Assembly (NCBI GenBank): GCA_041689935.1
Contig: JBDNFI010000109.1
Coordinates: 1-64,000, forward strand
Origin: CAXBDP01 sp041689935
GTDB lineage: Bacteria; Bacteroidota; Bacteroidia; Cytophagales; Cyclobacteriaceae
Direction: 5' to 3'
DNA length: 64,000 nt
Position numbers and translations under genes: made by a program. The notes under the pieces were generated by a model that was given only the letters and a program-made list of their open reading frames with translations, made no database searches and was not told the DNA's origin. This document shows positions 18,508-27,354 of this stretch, piece after piece; position 1 is the first letter of the stretch, and every line of letters begins with the position of its first letter.

Positions 18508-19189
18508 ATGGAGATTAAGATATTTCAGACAGGATACGGCTCACATTCCCTATATCTCCTGAATATTAGGGAAAGCTACCACAGTTTTCATGGTGCCTTG
18601 AAGGAGGCCAATCATGTGTATATCCATTCAGGGGTGGACGATTATGCCTCCAACTTTGAAGGCCAAATTCATGTATTTGAATTGGGCTTTGGTCTCGGAC
18701 TCAATGCGCTTTTGGCTTGGCAACGGGCGGGTAAAAAAAAAGCGGGAGGTCATTTTTACTACCATTAAGGCTATTCCGCCAGATGAGGCTATTTGGGCGC
18801 AATTGAATTATCGGGAAAGCCTAGATTCTCCGAAGGAAAGTAAACCCATATTCCAAAAATTCCATCGGCTGCATTGGGTCGAAATTCATCAAATCAATCC
18901 TTATTTTAGATTCCAAAAATTCATCTCTACTTTGCCTGATTTCGGCATTCCAAGGGAGCAATTTCAAGTGGTTTTTTACGATGCTTTTGCACACAGAAAG
19001 CATTCTGAATTATGAGACTTATTTGCTTTTGAAAAGGTATTTGGTTCATTGAGACAAAATGGAATAATAGTGACCTATTATGCGCAAGGGCAATTTCGGC
19101 GAACACTACAATCTGCTGGATTTCAAGTGGAAAGAAATGTAAGGCCTCGTGGCAAAAAGCACATGTTGAGAGGAATAAAAATGGGGTAA
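18508..19189 (+). pseudogene. mnmD: Broken tRNA 5-methylaminomethyl-2-thiouridine methyltransferase (mnmD)
   Basis: Residue patterns match the MnmD methyltransferase (FELGFGLGLNAL SAM-binding loop, then FTTIKAIPPDE, FYDAFAHRKH, and a C-terminal VTYYAQGQFRRTLQSAGF). Reading requires a frame change at 18731-18750 and passing a TGA at 19013-19015. The first lesion fits an extra A in an A8-to-A9 run just before the GCGGGAGG octamer. The second replaces the expected Trp codon of the EL-W motif (TGG to TGA). The gene follows ispF by 20 bases. Two independent lesions suggest loss of function, but the frame change alone could be an assembly error. Confidence 0.85.
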
Positions 19190-19223
19190 TTTGGCTATCG
19201 CTCTATTGTTGAATTGCTGTAAA

Positions 19224-20576
19224 TCATTCTTCATCAATGCTATCATCTAAGAATCTTGGCGGGAGGCTTTTGTTGGTTTTCACGCCAAGGCTTTTCATGT
19301 TCTCGGCACGCCGCATCAAATTGCCTCTACCGGTGCTTAATTTATTTATGGCGCTGTCGTAGCTCTCTTGCGTTTGTCGAATTCGCTCTCCAATTTTCTC
19401 CAAATCTTCCGCAAAGCCTACAAACTTATCGAACAGATCGCCGCCCTGCTTGGCGATTTCAGCTGCATTCTGGCTTTGATATTCTTGTCGCCAAATAGAG
19501 GCGATCGTGCGAAGCGTCGCAAGTAATGTAGTGGGACTTACAATCACGATATTGCGGGAAAATGAATCGGTAAATAAGTCGGGATCGTGCTGCACAGCTA
19601 AAGAAAAGGCAGGTTCTATCGGAATAAAAAGCAATACGAAATCCAAGTTTTCTCCATCACTTATCATGGAATAATTTTTCTCACTCAGGCCTTTCACATG
19701 TGCTCTTACAGATGAAATATGCTGCTTAATCCAGCCTGCTTTTCTATCATCATCTTCTTCATTTACCAACCGCTCATAAGCGACCAGCGAAACTTTAGCA
19801 TCTACGATAATTTTCTTATCCTCCGGCAGCTTAATCGTAATATCGGGCTGCAATCTTCGACCATCTTCCGTGCGAAGGCTCTCTTGGGTAAAATACTCTC
19901 TATCCTTCACCAATCCCGATTTTTCCAATACACTTTCGAGGATCATTTCGCCCCAGTTTCCTTGGGTTTTCTGCTCTCCTTTTAGTGCTTTGGTTAGGTT
20001 TTCAGTTTCCTTACTCATTTTCTGATTTAGATCCTTAAGCAAATTCAATTGCTCACGAAGGGCACTATTGCCTTCCAAGCTATCCTTATTGGCCTTCTCT
20101 ACTTTGGTGCTGAAATCAAGTAGTTTTATTCTTAGCGGGTCCAACATTTTACTGATGCTTTCCTCACTTTGAAGCTTGAATTTATGCGCTTTCTCATCGA
20201 ATATTCGATTGGCAAGATTATCGAATTGCTCTGTAAATCGCTTTTGAATATCCGTGATTTCGGCCTTTTGTTCTTTGAGGCGATCTTGCAAAGATCTGTG
20301 CTCTGCCTCTCTGGTAGCGAGGGTAGTTTTAAGATCAATTAGCTCTATATTCTTCTGATGCTTTTCTTTTTTTAGATGTTCATTCTCTGCACTAAGTGTG
20401 GAAATTTGCTGCTCAGCTACACGTGCTTGGGTTTTTGCGTCGTTTAATTTACGGTTGAGGCTTACATAAGCTAAGAGAAAGCCGCCCAATCCTCCCGCTA
20501 TTATTCCGATAATGATGCTAGTAATATCCAACTCTTTTTTTGTGATGAAGTTAAGCGCTTTGAGTGCTCTTTGCAA
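19224..20576 (-). CDS. rmuC: DNA recombination protein RmuC
   Basis: 450 residues. An N-terminal TM segment (about 17-38) anchors the protein, a long coiled coil follows (about 38-200), and the conserved RmuC nuclease-like domain (about 210-410) contains the QGNWGEMILE, PDITIKLPEDK and VDAKVSLVAYE segments. Members of this family limit DNA inversion and rearrangement and are thought to be structure-specific nucleases of the PD-(D/E)xK fold. Two octamers (19259 and 20491) lie in the coding region. Alone on the strand; the left neighbour is the convergent mnmD remnant. Confidence 0.95.
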   Translation of the reverse strand: MQRALKALNFITKKELDITSIIIGIIAGGLGGFLLAYVSLNRKLNDAKTQARVAEQQISTLSAENEHLKKEKHQKNIELIDLKTTLATREAEHRSLQDRLKEQKAEITDIQKRFTEQFDNLANRIFDEKAHKFKLQSEESISKMLDPLRIKLLDFSTKVEKANKDSLEGNSALREQLNLLKDLNQKMSKETENLTKALKGEQKTQGNWGEMILESVLEKSGLVKDREYFTQESLRTEDGRRLQPDITIKLPEDKKIIVDAKVSLVAYERLVNEEDDDRKAGWIKQHISSVRAHVKGLSEKNYSMISDGENLDFVLLFIPIEPAFSLAVQHDPDLFTDSFSRNIVIVSPTTLLATLRTIASIWRQEYQSQNAAEIAKQGGDLFDKFVGFAEDLEKIGERIRQTQESYDSAINKLSTGRGNLMRRAENMKSLGVKTNKSLPPRFLDDSIDEE

Positions 20577-20690
20577 GCAGCAGATTTATTTATTGGTCTT
20601 CATAATTGCTCATACATTACTATTGAGAGTTTTCTTATGTCAAAAAAAGTTGTCCATAAAGTTATGATTAGGCTAAGGGATCTGTAAAGC

Positions 20691-20812
20691 CAATTTAAAA
20701 ACCGACAAACAACTCTAATCAACTTCTTAAGAGCATTCATTATATCCTTTGCACTCGCTCTTTTGCTATGATCATGGTCGAAATGCCTCCATATAATTTC
20801 GCCAAGAAAGGA
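20691..20812 (-). pseudogene. 3' remnant of a peroxiredoxin gene, copy of the gene at 23.3 kb
   Basis: Translated on the minus strand this short segment reads GEIIWRHFDHD-SKRASAKDIMNALKKL, which closely matches the last 30 residues of the intact peroxiredoxin (GEIVWRHFDPDYRKRASAKD). The DNA similarity extends past the stop codon into the 3' flank (TAGAGTTGTTT). No 5' part is present and the stop region has a base loss. It lies upstream of an AraC plus DJ-1 cassette, and the intact copy lies downstream. Confidence 0.85.
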
Positions 20813-20908
20813 TTTATTGAAATCATTTATGAAGCTTTTTTGACTTTTTTGTTATAACACTTGTAAGTTTGAGTGGACACGTAAACGCTTTTGAGCTAAT
20901 TTGCACAT

Positions 20909-21949
20909 ATGAGTGAAAATGACATCATTTTAATTGTAATCAGTGGGTTGGGTGTGGTCCATGGATTATTTCTTGCTGTTTTTCTGTGGGTTTATACCAA
21001 AGGAAATCATCTAGCTAATAAATTACTCGGTGCTCTACTGGTTGTTCTTTCGTTTAGGGTTGGTAAATCTGTGTTCCTCGAGTTTGCGGATATTGATGTG
21101 AAACTCATCTTTATTGGGCTGAGTGCAATCATGGCTATTGGTCCTTTGTACTACTTGTTTACATTGTCATCCATTAATAAATTATTTCAATTAAAATGGA
21201 AACATATCCTTCACTTTATACCAGCATTAATCGGTTGGGCATTTGGCATAATAATCAACGAAAGCCACTTACAAACTCTACCTAAATTTGTGTTCGTATT
21301 CATATTCTTATCATATTATACACATTTCCTGCTTTACTTATTGATAAGCTACCGTTACACGAGCAAACAAAAGAAGATGGGTCTTAATCAAGATGTTTTC
21401 GAATTGCTAAGGCTTTTATTTTACGGATTGTTAATCATCTGGATTGCATATGCGCTCAATTTATTTGATGAAGTTGTACCCTATGTTATTGGTCCGATAC
21501 TATATTCTCTTGTAGCATATGTCATTAGCTTTATTGTATTTCAGAAGGGCTATATAGAGCAAATTGATCAAAAAAAATATAGTACAACACCAGTTTCTAA
21601 CGAACAGCTTGAGCGGATATTCGCAAAAGTATCCAAGTTCGTTGTTGACGATCTTCAATATAAAAACGCCAATCTTACTTTAAAATCACTCAGCGAGTCG
21701 TTGAATGTTAGTTCACAAATCCTATCGCTGGTTATTAATCAGAAAAGCAGAAAGAACTTCAATAGATTCATCAATTCCTATCGTATAGAGGAATCCAAAC
21801 GTTTATTAGGACTTGAGCAGTTTAAAAGCCACACGATTGCATCCATTGCCTTTGAAGTAGGCTTCAATAGCATATCCAGCTTTAATACCGCATTCAAAAA
21901 ACTAACTGGAGAAACTCCTTTGGCTTATAGGACTCAGTTATCAAAATGA
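20909..21949 (+). CDS. Membrane-anchored AraC-family regulator
   Basis: 346 residues. The N-terminal 225 residues hold about seven hydrophobic segments (6-26, 35-55, 65-90, 95-115, 125-145, 170-190, 195-213), and the C-terminal 100 residues form a double HTH AraC domain with the KSLSESLNVS and AFEVGFNSISSFNTAFKKLTGETPLAYR signature. This 7TM-AraC layout is common in Bacteroidota and suggests sensing at the membrane. The adjacent DJ-1-like gene, 83 bases downstream on the same strand, is the likely target or partner; a palindrome lies between. Confidence 0.9.
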   Translation: MSENDIILIVISGLGVVHGLFLAVFLWVYTKGNHLANKLLGALLVVLSFRVGKSVFLEFADIDVKLIFIGLSAIMAIGPLYYLFTLSSINKLFQLKWKHILHFIPALIGWAFGIIINESHLQTLPKFVFVFIFLSYYTHFLLYLLISYRYTSKQKKMGLNQDVFELLRLLFYGLLIIWIAYALNLFDEVVPYVIGPILYSLVAYVISFIVFQKGYIEQIDQKKYSTTPVSNEQLERIFAKVSKFVVDDLQYKNANLTLKSLSESLNVSSQILSLVINQKSRKNFNRFINSYRIEESKRLLGLEQFKSHTIASIAFEVGFNSISSFNTAFKKLTGETPLAYRTQLSK

Positions 21950-21958
21950 TCTTTAACT

Positions 21959-21982
21959 CTTTCGAAATGGTCATTTCGAAAG
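21959..21982. promoter_or_regulatory. Perfect inverted repeat between AraC and DJ-1-like genes
   Basis: CTTTCGAAAT-GGTC-ATTTCGAAAG, a perfect 10-bp palindromic repeat with a four-base spacer, ten bases after the regulator stop and about 50 bases before the next ATG (22033). No T-tract follows, so an operator is more likely than a terminator. Confidence 0.6.
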
Positions 21983-22032
21983 GATATCTACTAAGAGTGC
22001 TTCACATTTGCGTAAACAAAACACAAAACGCA

Positions 22033-23127
22033 ATGTCAAGAAAAAGAAAAATTATCAAGTGGTCATTAATTACTTTTGCAGGATTAATATTCTCTACCGT
22101 ATTGTTCGGGGTTTGGTTCATGAGTCTCCTACCCGAACCATCAAACCGCGAAAAACTTAAAGCGACTACTCCTAACCAACTTTCCTATTTAACTGAAAAT
22201 GTGACTCCTTATCGGGGCAAAATACTGGTGGTGGTAACAAGCACGGATAGCATGGGTGCAAGTGGAAAACCGACGGGCTATGAACTGACCGAGTTATCTC
22301 GTCCCTACTATGTATTCCTAGCGAATGGATTTGAAGTGGAAATCGCCAGTCCGTCGGGAGGTGAACCTCCGGTAGTAATTGATGGAGATGATATGCGGGA
22401 ATATGATTATGCTTTTCTAAATGATTCAATTGCCCAAAGCAAAGTGATTCATAGCGTTGCCATGAAAGATGTAAATCCCAAAAATTATCAAGCAATCTAT
22501 TTTGCAGGAGGCAAAGGTGCGATGTTTGATTTTCCAAATGATAAACACATACAGTCTATCGTTAGAGAATATTATGAATCTGGAAAAGTTGTAGGTGCCG
22601 TATGCCATGGGCCGGCAGCATTGATAAATGTTACACTAACAAACGGAAGACCATTTATAGCTAATCGCGCCATCAGTGGTTTTACGAATGAAGAAGAGTT
22701 ATTTTTAATTCCGGACGCAAAAGAAATATTCCCTTTTCTATTACAAGATAAACTGATAGAAAAGGGAGCTCAATTCAATGAAGGCCCGATGTATTTGAAT
22801 ACAGTAATAAAGGATGGCCTTCTCGTAACGGGTCAAAATCCTTGGTCCACATGGGATGTAGCCGAATCAATGATTGAACTGCTCGGCTATACACCTAAAG
22901 TTCGCAAAGTCACAAGAGAAGAGACTTCGATCAATATTTTAGGGGTGTACGAAACTCAAGGGTTTGATGAGGCGAAAAAGGTAGTTCATGATTATTGTTC
23001 TATCGAAAGTATGGCCATTGATCGAGAACTTCTGGCCATACATGCCATCGTGGCGACCATGCAATTTAAAGTTTCAAAGTCAATTGATTTAATTCGTTTG
23101 CTTTCGTTTAGCAATTCATTCTTATGA
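22033..23127 (+). CDS. DJ-1/PfpI family protein with N-terminal membrane anchor
   Basis: About 364 residues from the ATG at 22033 (a longer open frame starts at 21946 but includes the palindrome). TM segment about 8-32, then a DJ-1/PfpI domain resembling Hsp31-type class I glutamine amidotransferases with the nucleophile-elbow Cys191-His192 (VVGAVCHGPAAL) and acidic Glu near 84-87 (GYELTELSRP). A C-terminal extension of about 75 residues has no recognised family. Such proteins act as glyoxalase III or protein deglycase or holdase. A second DJ-1-like gene is cut by the right window edge. Confidence 0.82.
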   Translation: MSRKRKIIKWSLITFAGLIFSTVLFGVWFMSLLPEPSNREKLKATTPNQLSYLTENVTPYRGKILVVVTSTDSMGASGKPTGYELTELSRPYYVFLANGFEVEIASPSGGEPPVVIDGDDMREYDYAFLNDSIAQSKVIHSVAMKDVNPKNYQAIYFAGGKGAMFDFPNDKHIQSIVREYYESGKVVGAVCHGPAALINVTLTNGRPFIANRAISGFTNEEELFLIPDAKEIFPFLLQDKLIEKGAQFNEGPMYLNTVIKDGLLVTGQNPWSTWDVAESMIELLGYTPKVRKVTREETSINILGVYETQGFDEAKKVVHDYCSIESMAIDRELLAIHAIVATMQFKVSKSIDLIRLLSFSNSFL

Positions 23128-23272
23128 ATGGGATATGTTTTTTGAAGGAATTGATTCTTTTTTGGGAGACTCTTTAGGAATAAGCTTGAAATACATAAAA
23201 CAAGCTACCGATTGATAGGTTAGCTTATGGCTTTAAAGAAATATGAACGCGATTTAACACCAGAAAACAACT

Positions 23273-23902
23273 CTATTTCAGCTTCTCAAGAGCATTCATA
23301 ATATCTTTTGCGCTGGCTCTTTTCCGGTAATCTGGATCGAAATGCCTCCATACAATCTCGCCTTTTTGGTTGATAACAAAGGTAGCTGGAATAGGTAGTC
23401 TATCCGAGTCGTCTGTGTTCGCCTCCGCCAAATTAGCATCTAGTCTTTCGTTATAGGCATTGATGCTTGCTTGGTCGGGCAGGAATGTTACATCAAAAGC
23501 ATTGGATATACGGTAGGCTTCATCATAAAGTAGGCTGAATTCAGCTTCCGTTTTTTTAGCCATCGACTTTAGAAAAGGAGGCTGTTCTGGAGCTACGGCA
23601 ACTAACCTTGCTCCTGATAATTGGATTAGAGCTAAGCTATCCTGAAGTTGGCCAAGGTGTCTGTTGCAAACTGGACACCACTGACCTCTATAAAAAATAA
23701 CCACAACAGGCCCTTTTTTTAATTGTTCGGAAAGGCGAAAGGTATTGTCAAACTGATCGATTGCTGTAAAGTCCTCAATTTGAGCTCCAATAGGTAATCC
23801 TTTTGCCTGATTTACGTCCTTATAGATTTGATTTTGCGCATTGGAAGTAAAAACCATAATTGGTGTGAATAGGATAATGAGTAAGGCTATTTTCTTTAAC
23901 AT
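23273..23902 (-). CDS. Thiol peroxidase (AhpC/TSA-type peroxiredoxin), exported
   Basis: 209 residues with a signal peptide (about 1-22, SNAQ). The thioredoxin-fold peroxidase core has the FYRGQWCPVCNRH motif with peroxidatic-type Cys76 and nearby Cys79, and FYRG is typical of AhpC/TSA-like redoxins. It should reduce peroxides in the periplasm. It is the final gene of the sigma-factor operon, 16 bases beyond the flavodoxin-family gene. Its 3' end was copied to 20.7 kb. Confidence 0.88.
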   Translation of the reverse strand: MLKKIALLIILFTPIMVFTSNAQNQIYKDVNQAKGLPIGAQIEDFTAIDQFDNTFRLSEQLKKGPVVVIFYRGQWCPVCNRHLGQLQDSLALIQLSGARLVAVAPEQPPFLKSMAKKTEAEFSLLYDEAYRISNAFDVTFLPDQASINAYNERLDANLAEANTDDSDRLPIPATFVINQKGEIVWRHFDPDYRKRASAKDIMNALEKLK

Positions 23903-23918
23903 ATCCGTAAGTGATTAA

Positions 23919-24674
23919 TTAATTTGAAGAACGATATTCTGGATTGGGATGGTCTTTATGTTCGCTATTATCCCAGTGACTGCGTTGATTTCCATAGGCA
24001 ACAATTCCTCCTGCTTTTTGAAAGGCAAGAGCTTGATGCATTAAGTTCCAGGCCATAAAGGTAGTATTGCGATTTGTAAAATCGTTTTCAAGCCCTCCAG
24101 AATTTTTATCTAAGTACGAAGGGCCTGGCCCTGCTTCTCCAATCCACCCGGCATCCGCCTGAGGAGGAATTGTGTAGCCCAAATGTTGAAGTGCATATAG
24201 GATACTCATTGCGCAGTGCTTAATTCCATCTTCATTACCAGTAACTAGACAGCCGCCAACTTTCCCATAATATGCATATTGGCCATGCTCATTAGTAATG
24301 CCCGAAAAACCATAAAGACGCTCTATAGCTTGGGTGGCAACAGATGACTTTTCTCCAAGCCAAATGGGAGTTCCAATTACCAAAATATTTGCTTCCATGA
24401 TTTTGCCTTGGATACTTGGCCAATCGTCCTTGTCGAAACCATGTTCTCGCATGTCGGGATATACTCCTGGTGGGATGGCGTAGTCGACCGGGCGTATGAT
24501 TTCAGTTTGAACGCCATTTGCTTCCATTATGGCCTGGCTCATCCTGATTATTCCCTCGGTATGACTTAGTGTGCCTGACTTTTTTAAGGTGCAATTCAGA
24601 AAAATTGCTTTCAGACTTGAGAAATCAATAGAATTATCTTGATTGAGTTGATTTTGATATGTACTTAGCTTCAT
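23919..24674 (-). CDS. Flavodoxin/NADPH-dependent FMN reductase family protein
   Basis: 251 residues. A flavodoxin-like fold begins with KAIFLNCTLKKSG, includes the flavin-loop segment LVIGTPIWLGEKSSVATQ and a GGCLVTGNEDG block. The family uses FMN to pass reducing equivalents between NAD(P)H and quinones, azo compounds or thiols. Reading order is gene nine of the operon; its start overlaps the preceding gene by 41 bases. No signal peptide, so cytoplasmic. Confidence 0.85.
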   Translation of the reverse strand: MKLSTYQNQLNQDNSIDFSSLKAIFLNCTLKKSGTLSHTEGIIRMSQAIMEANGVQTEIIRPVDYAIPPGVYPDMREHGFDKDDWPSIQGKIMEANILVIGTPIWLGEKSSVATQAIERLYGFSGITNEHGQYAYYGKVGGCLVTGNEDGIKHCAMSILYALQHLGYTIPPQADAGWIGEAGPGPSYLDKNSGGLENDFTNRNTTFMAWNLMHQALAFQKAGGIVAYGNQRSHWDNSEHKDHPNPEYRSSN

Positions 24675-25680
24675 GGTTGAATATGGTTAAATGCTCGTTA
24701 TGAATATTGCTTTCGCGCTGCTGATTAGATATGCGGTTGGGCAGGAGGGGAATGTTTATATCTAAACGGTCTAAGCTCAATGTAGTTTTGTTGCTTATAA
24801 TCGTAATTTTCTGAAAATGTGAAGGATATCCCATTTTGAAATTAGTTAAATTCTTTTTCCAATTAAAAATTCCTTCAAATTCTTTTTTTCCCAAAGGGCA
24901 AAACCTAGTCACTAGCACGTGGCGATCAGCGTTGGGTTCTAATAAAAACCAGCTGCCTGCACCTTCACCTGCAAGCCAATGTAATTGATTTACAAATTGA
25001 AGCAAATGTTTGGGAATAGCGGGAGGTGGAAGTGTACCTATTGTCAATGGTCTTGAAGAATGTATAGCGGCTGATTTTATTTGTACTTTCCATTTGGCAG
25101 CTCGTACATTACTCATTGGGGAGGCTACAAAGGAATAGGGAAAGGCCAGTAAAAATTTATCAAAACCTTTAGGTTTGCCAGCTAGCAATGCTGTACGTAC
25201 AAATCTGCAACAGTTTGTCGCCATACGGGCAATTGGAGCATACGTAATGGAAGATTGCTTTTGTAACTGTAAGCACTTTTTCAATGAAGCTTCGGCATCT
25301 AAAGAAAATATTCCTGCCTTCAAAGCCCCATCGCCGTGAGTTGAGGGATTGGTTGAAAGTTCCTCAAGTAAGTTTTCAAGGTTTTGCAAAATGCCTATTT
25401 CATTAAATTCGGGCTTATTATGTATCCTTAGATCAGGGTCTGTAACTTTTGATCGAACTCTTCCTTCGGACTGTAGAGCGTGATACCTCCCAAAATCAAA
25501 ATACAAAGCCTCCTCCCACAAAGGGTGAATTAGAATTAGTGCGGCGTGTCCTACCTGATAGAAACCTTTTTGATTGAAACCTATTGCTTCCATTATTGGG
25601 TCATACCAAGCACCTGCTTGTTTGCAATAGGTGTCGGGCCATGCCAAGGCTATTCCCAGTCCAGTTTTATTCGGCTTCAT
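24634..25680 (-). CDS. DUF6695-like conserved protein
   Basis: 348 residues, cytoplasmic by sequence. It begins TGLGIALAWPDTYCKQAG and has a GHAALILIHP segment and a TNCCRFVRTAL cysteine-containing block. I recall similar proteins as DUF6695, often beside or fused to DinB genes, but without a search the family name is tentative. Overlaps the DinB gene by 14 bases and the flavodoxin gene by 41, so it is tightly embedded in the operon. Confidence 0.6.
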   Translation of the reverse strand: MKPNKTGLGIALAWPDTYCKQAGAWYDPIMEAIGFNQKGFYQVGHAALILIHPLWEEALYFDFGRYHALQSEGRVRSKVTDPDLRIHNKPEFNEIGILQNLENLLEELSTNPSTHGDGALKAGIFSLDAEASLKKCLQLQKQSSITYAPIARMATNCCRFVRTALLAGKPKGFDKFLLAFPYSFVASPMSNVRAAKWKVQIKSAAIHSSRPLTIGTLPPPAIPKHLLQFVNQLHWLAGEGAGSWFLLEPNADRHVLVTRFCPLGKKEFEGIFNWKKNLTNFKMGYPSHFQKITIISNKTTLSLDRLDINIPLLPNRISNQQRESNIHNEHLTIFNHEAKYISKSTQSR

Positions 25681-26191
25681 GTAGTTGATGACTTATATTT
25701 TGATCCCGATACCTTAATGTAGAAGAAGCTACACCTAAAGTAGCCATTGATTCAGATAAAAAACCCATTTCCTTTAACGCAATTTTAATGAGGGCAAGAT
25801 GATGAACACTATGCTCAAGATTGTAACGGAGTTCTCTATAAAGCGATGTCTTTAAAGTGATGTTTTCAAGTTTATTTTCAGAGTGATCTGATATCAATTC
25901 TATTGGGATGTCATCATAGATGCCAGCGATTTCGGCACATAAAATGTCAATAACTCTCATCGCTTTATCCTTGGATAATTCCAGTCCTAAATCTCTTTCA
26001 CGAGCATCATAAGATATACTTTTGAGCTTGAGTCCTTTGAGTAGACACAAATAAAACTCCAACACATGGCGTGTGTGTGAACCGATTGATTGATTGTCCA
26101 GAATCGCTAGCTTTTTAGAATAAAACTCATCTGGCAATTCGAGCAATAATCCTTCGATTTGCTTTAGATTATGAATACATGCATTATCCAT
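25667..26191 (-). CDS. DinB-family four-helix metal protein
   Basis: 174 residues with the DinB/YfiT-like helical bundle. Metal-binding His39 and His42 lie in GSHTRHVLEF and His127, His130 and His131 in LEHSVHHLALI, matching the usual His triad pattern. DinB superfamily members act as thiol transferases (for example bacillithiol S-transferases). Overlaps its neighbours by 8 and 14 bases. Together with the adjacent DUF6695-like gene this may form a functional pair. Confidence 0.85.
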   Translation of the reverse strand: MDNACIHNLKQIEGLLLELPDEFYSKKLAILDNQSIGSHTRHVLEFYLCLLKGLKLKSISYDARERDLGLELSKDKAMRVIDILCAEIAGIYDDIPIELISDHSENKLENITLKTSLYRELRYNLEHSVHHLALIKIALKEMGFLSESMATLGVASSTLRYRDQNISHQLHEAE

Positions 26192-26771
26192 CTTTATTAA
26201 CTAGTAGTTTGTAGGTATTTAATTGACCATCTTTAGTTCGATATATAATGTGTACTTCGGGGACTTTAGGCAACCAAAAGGTTCCTCCCTTTATTACCAC
26301 ATAAATATTTTCTACTTCAATTTTTTGCTTATCCAACTCCGTAAATACTTTGTATCCATATTGAGTATTTTTCAATACAAACTCCATTTTATCGTGAGAG
26401 ACAAATTTGAATGAAGCCTGATTATCTGAAATGGAAGTGTAGGTTAGTCCGTAAGCAAATTTCTTTTGGATAAATGTGAGTGGGCTCTTCCCTTCTTTGG
26501 AGCACTTCAACCAATAAATATCTATCGGCTCGCTGAGGGTAAGCTTGCCATTGGATTGGAGAGCCAAATCGTAAAATATTCGATTATCATCCTTACTTCG
26601 AGCGATGAAAAATAGGTTTTGCTCTTTGGGTTTGTAAGTGCTATCCAGCTCTATTTCAATGATTAAGGGGCTTCCTATTAGGCCGGAGTTTAGTATCAAG
26701 CTTAAAATAATGACAAAGGAACCTTTTACAACTAGAAGCATCCAAAGGTGATATTTACTATGCCTTTTCAT
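26184..26771 (-). CDS. DUF4833-like exported protein
   Basis: 195 residues. An N-terminal hydrophobic anchor or signal segment (about 12-30) is followed by the DUF4833-type domain with LFFIARSKDDNRIFYDL, EPIDIYWLK and EVHIIYRTKDG segments. Function unknown; the family recurs in similar operons of Bacteroidota with YceI-type proteins. Overlaps the thioredoxin gene by four bases and the DinB gene by eight. Confidence 0.75.
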   Translation of the reverse strand: MKRHSKYHLWMLLVVKGSFVIILSLILNSGLIGSPLIIEIELDSTYKPKEQNLFFIARSKDDNRIFYDLALQSNGKLTLSEPIDIYWLKCSKEGKSPLTFIQKKFAYGLTYTSISDNQASFKFVSHDKMEFVLKNTQYGYKVFTELDKQKIEVENIYVVIKGGTFWLPKVPEVHIIYRTKDGQLNTYKLLVNKDG

Positions 26772-27253
26772 TTTAGACCTCTTTCTTTAGCTGATTGTCT
26801 CAATTCAACGAATTTATTTGGCATCAATACTCCCTCATAAATGCCAATTAACTCGCCGTCAGTTTTTAAAAAGGCGTGAGATGGGTAGCTTTGGATACCG
26901 AATTTTTTAATCAAATTTTGTCCTTCACCTTTTTCCCCGTTCAAATAGAGACTTAGATAATTGGAATTAAAAAAATTGGCAATTGCCTGATCAGCAAAAA
27001 CATCATTTCGCATCATCCGACAAGACGCACACCAGTTTGTGTAAAAACTTACAAAAATCAATTTATCTTGTTTCTCTCCTAATTCCAATGCCTCTTCAAT
27101 GGCTAGTTCCTTAAAAGAAATCTGAGTCTCAATTGTAGTTCTTTCTTTGCTAAAGAGATCATGAATGTTGAAACTTGATAGAATTAGGATGCCAAGTACT
27201 ACTGAAGTTCCTACTAAGTTTTGTTTCAAAAAGAAAAGGTACGGTGAAATCAT
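26768..27253 (-). CDS. Membrane-anchored thioredoxin-like protein
   Basis: 161 residues. A TM or signal segment (about 12-30) leads to a thioredoxin fold with the active-site motif NWCASCR (Cys75, Cys78) and the cis-Pro loop SYPSHAF. It resembles the DsbD C-terminal or DUF255-like group that delivers electrons to extracytoplasmic thiol partners. The operon also encodes peroxiredoxin, which may be its client. Confidence 0.85.
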   Translation of the reverse strand: MISPYLFFLKQNLVGTSVVLGILILSSFNIHDLFSKERTTIETQISFKELAIEEALELGEKQDKLIFVSFYTNWCASCRMMRNDVFADQAIANFFNSNYLSLYLNGEKGEGQNLIKKFGIQSYPSHAFLKTDGELIGIYEGVLMPNKFVELRQSAKERGLK

Positions 27254-27354
27254 GATTGAAATTTATTGCTTTGAATGTACCTGAATTAAAGGACATATTG
27301 AAAATCAATAGACTTGCTTTTCAATATGTCCGCAAAAGATTCATTGATCAACTC

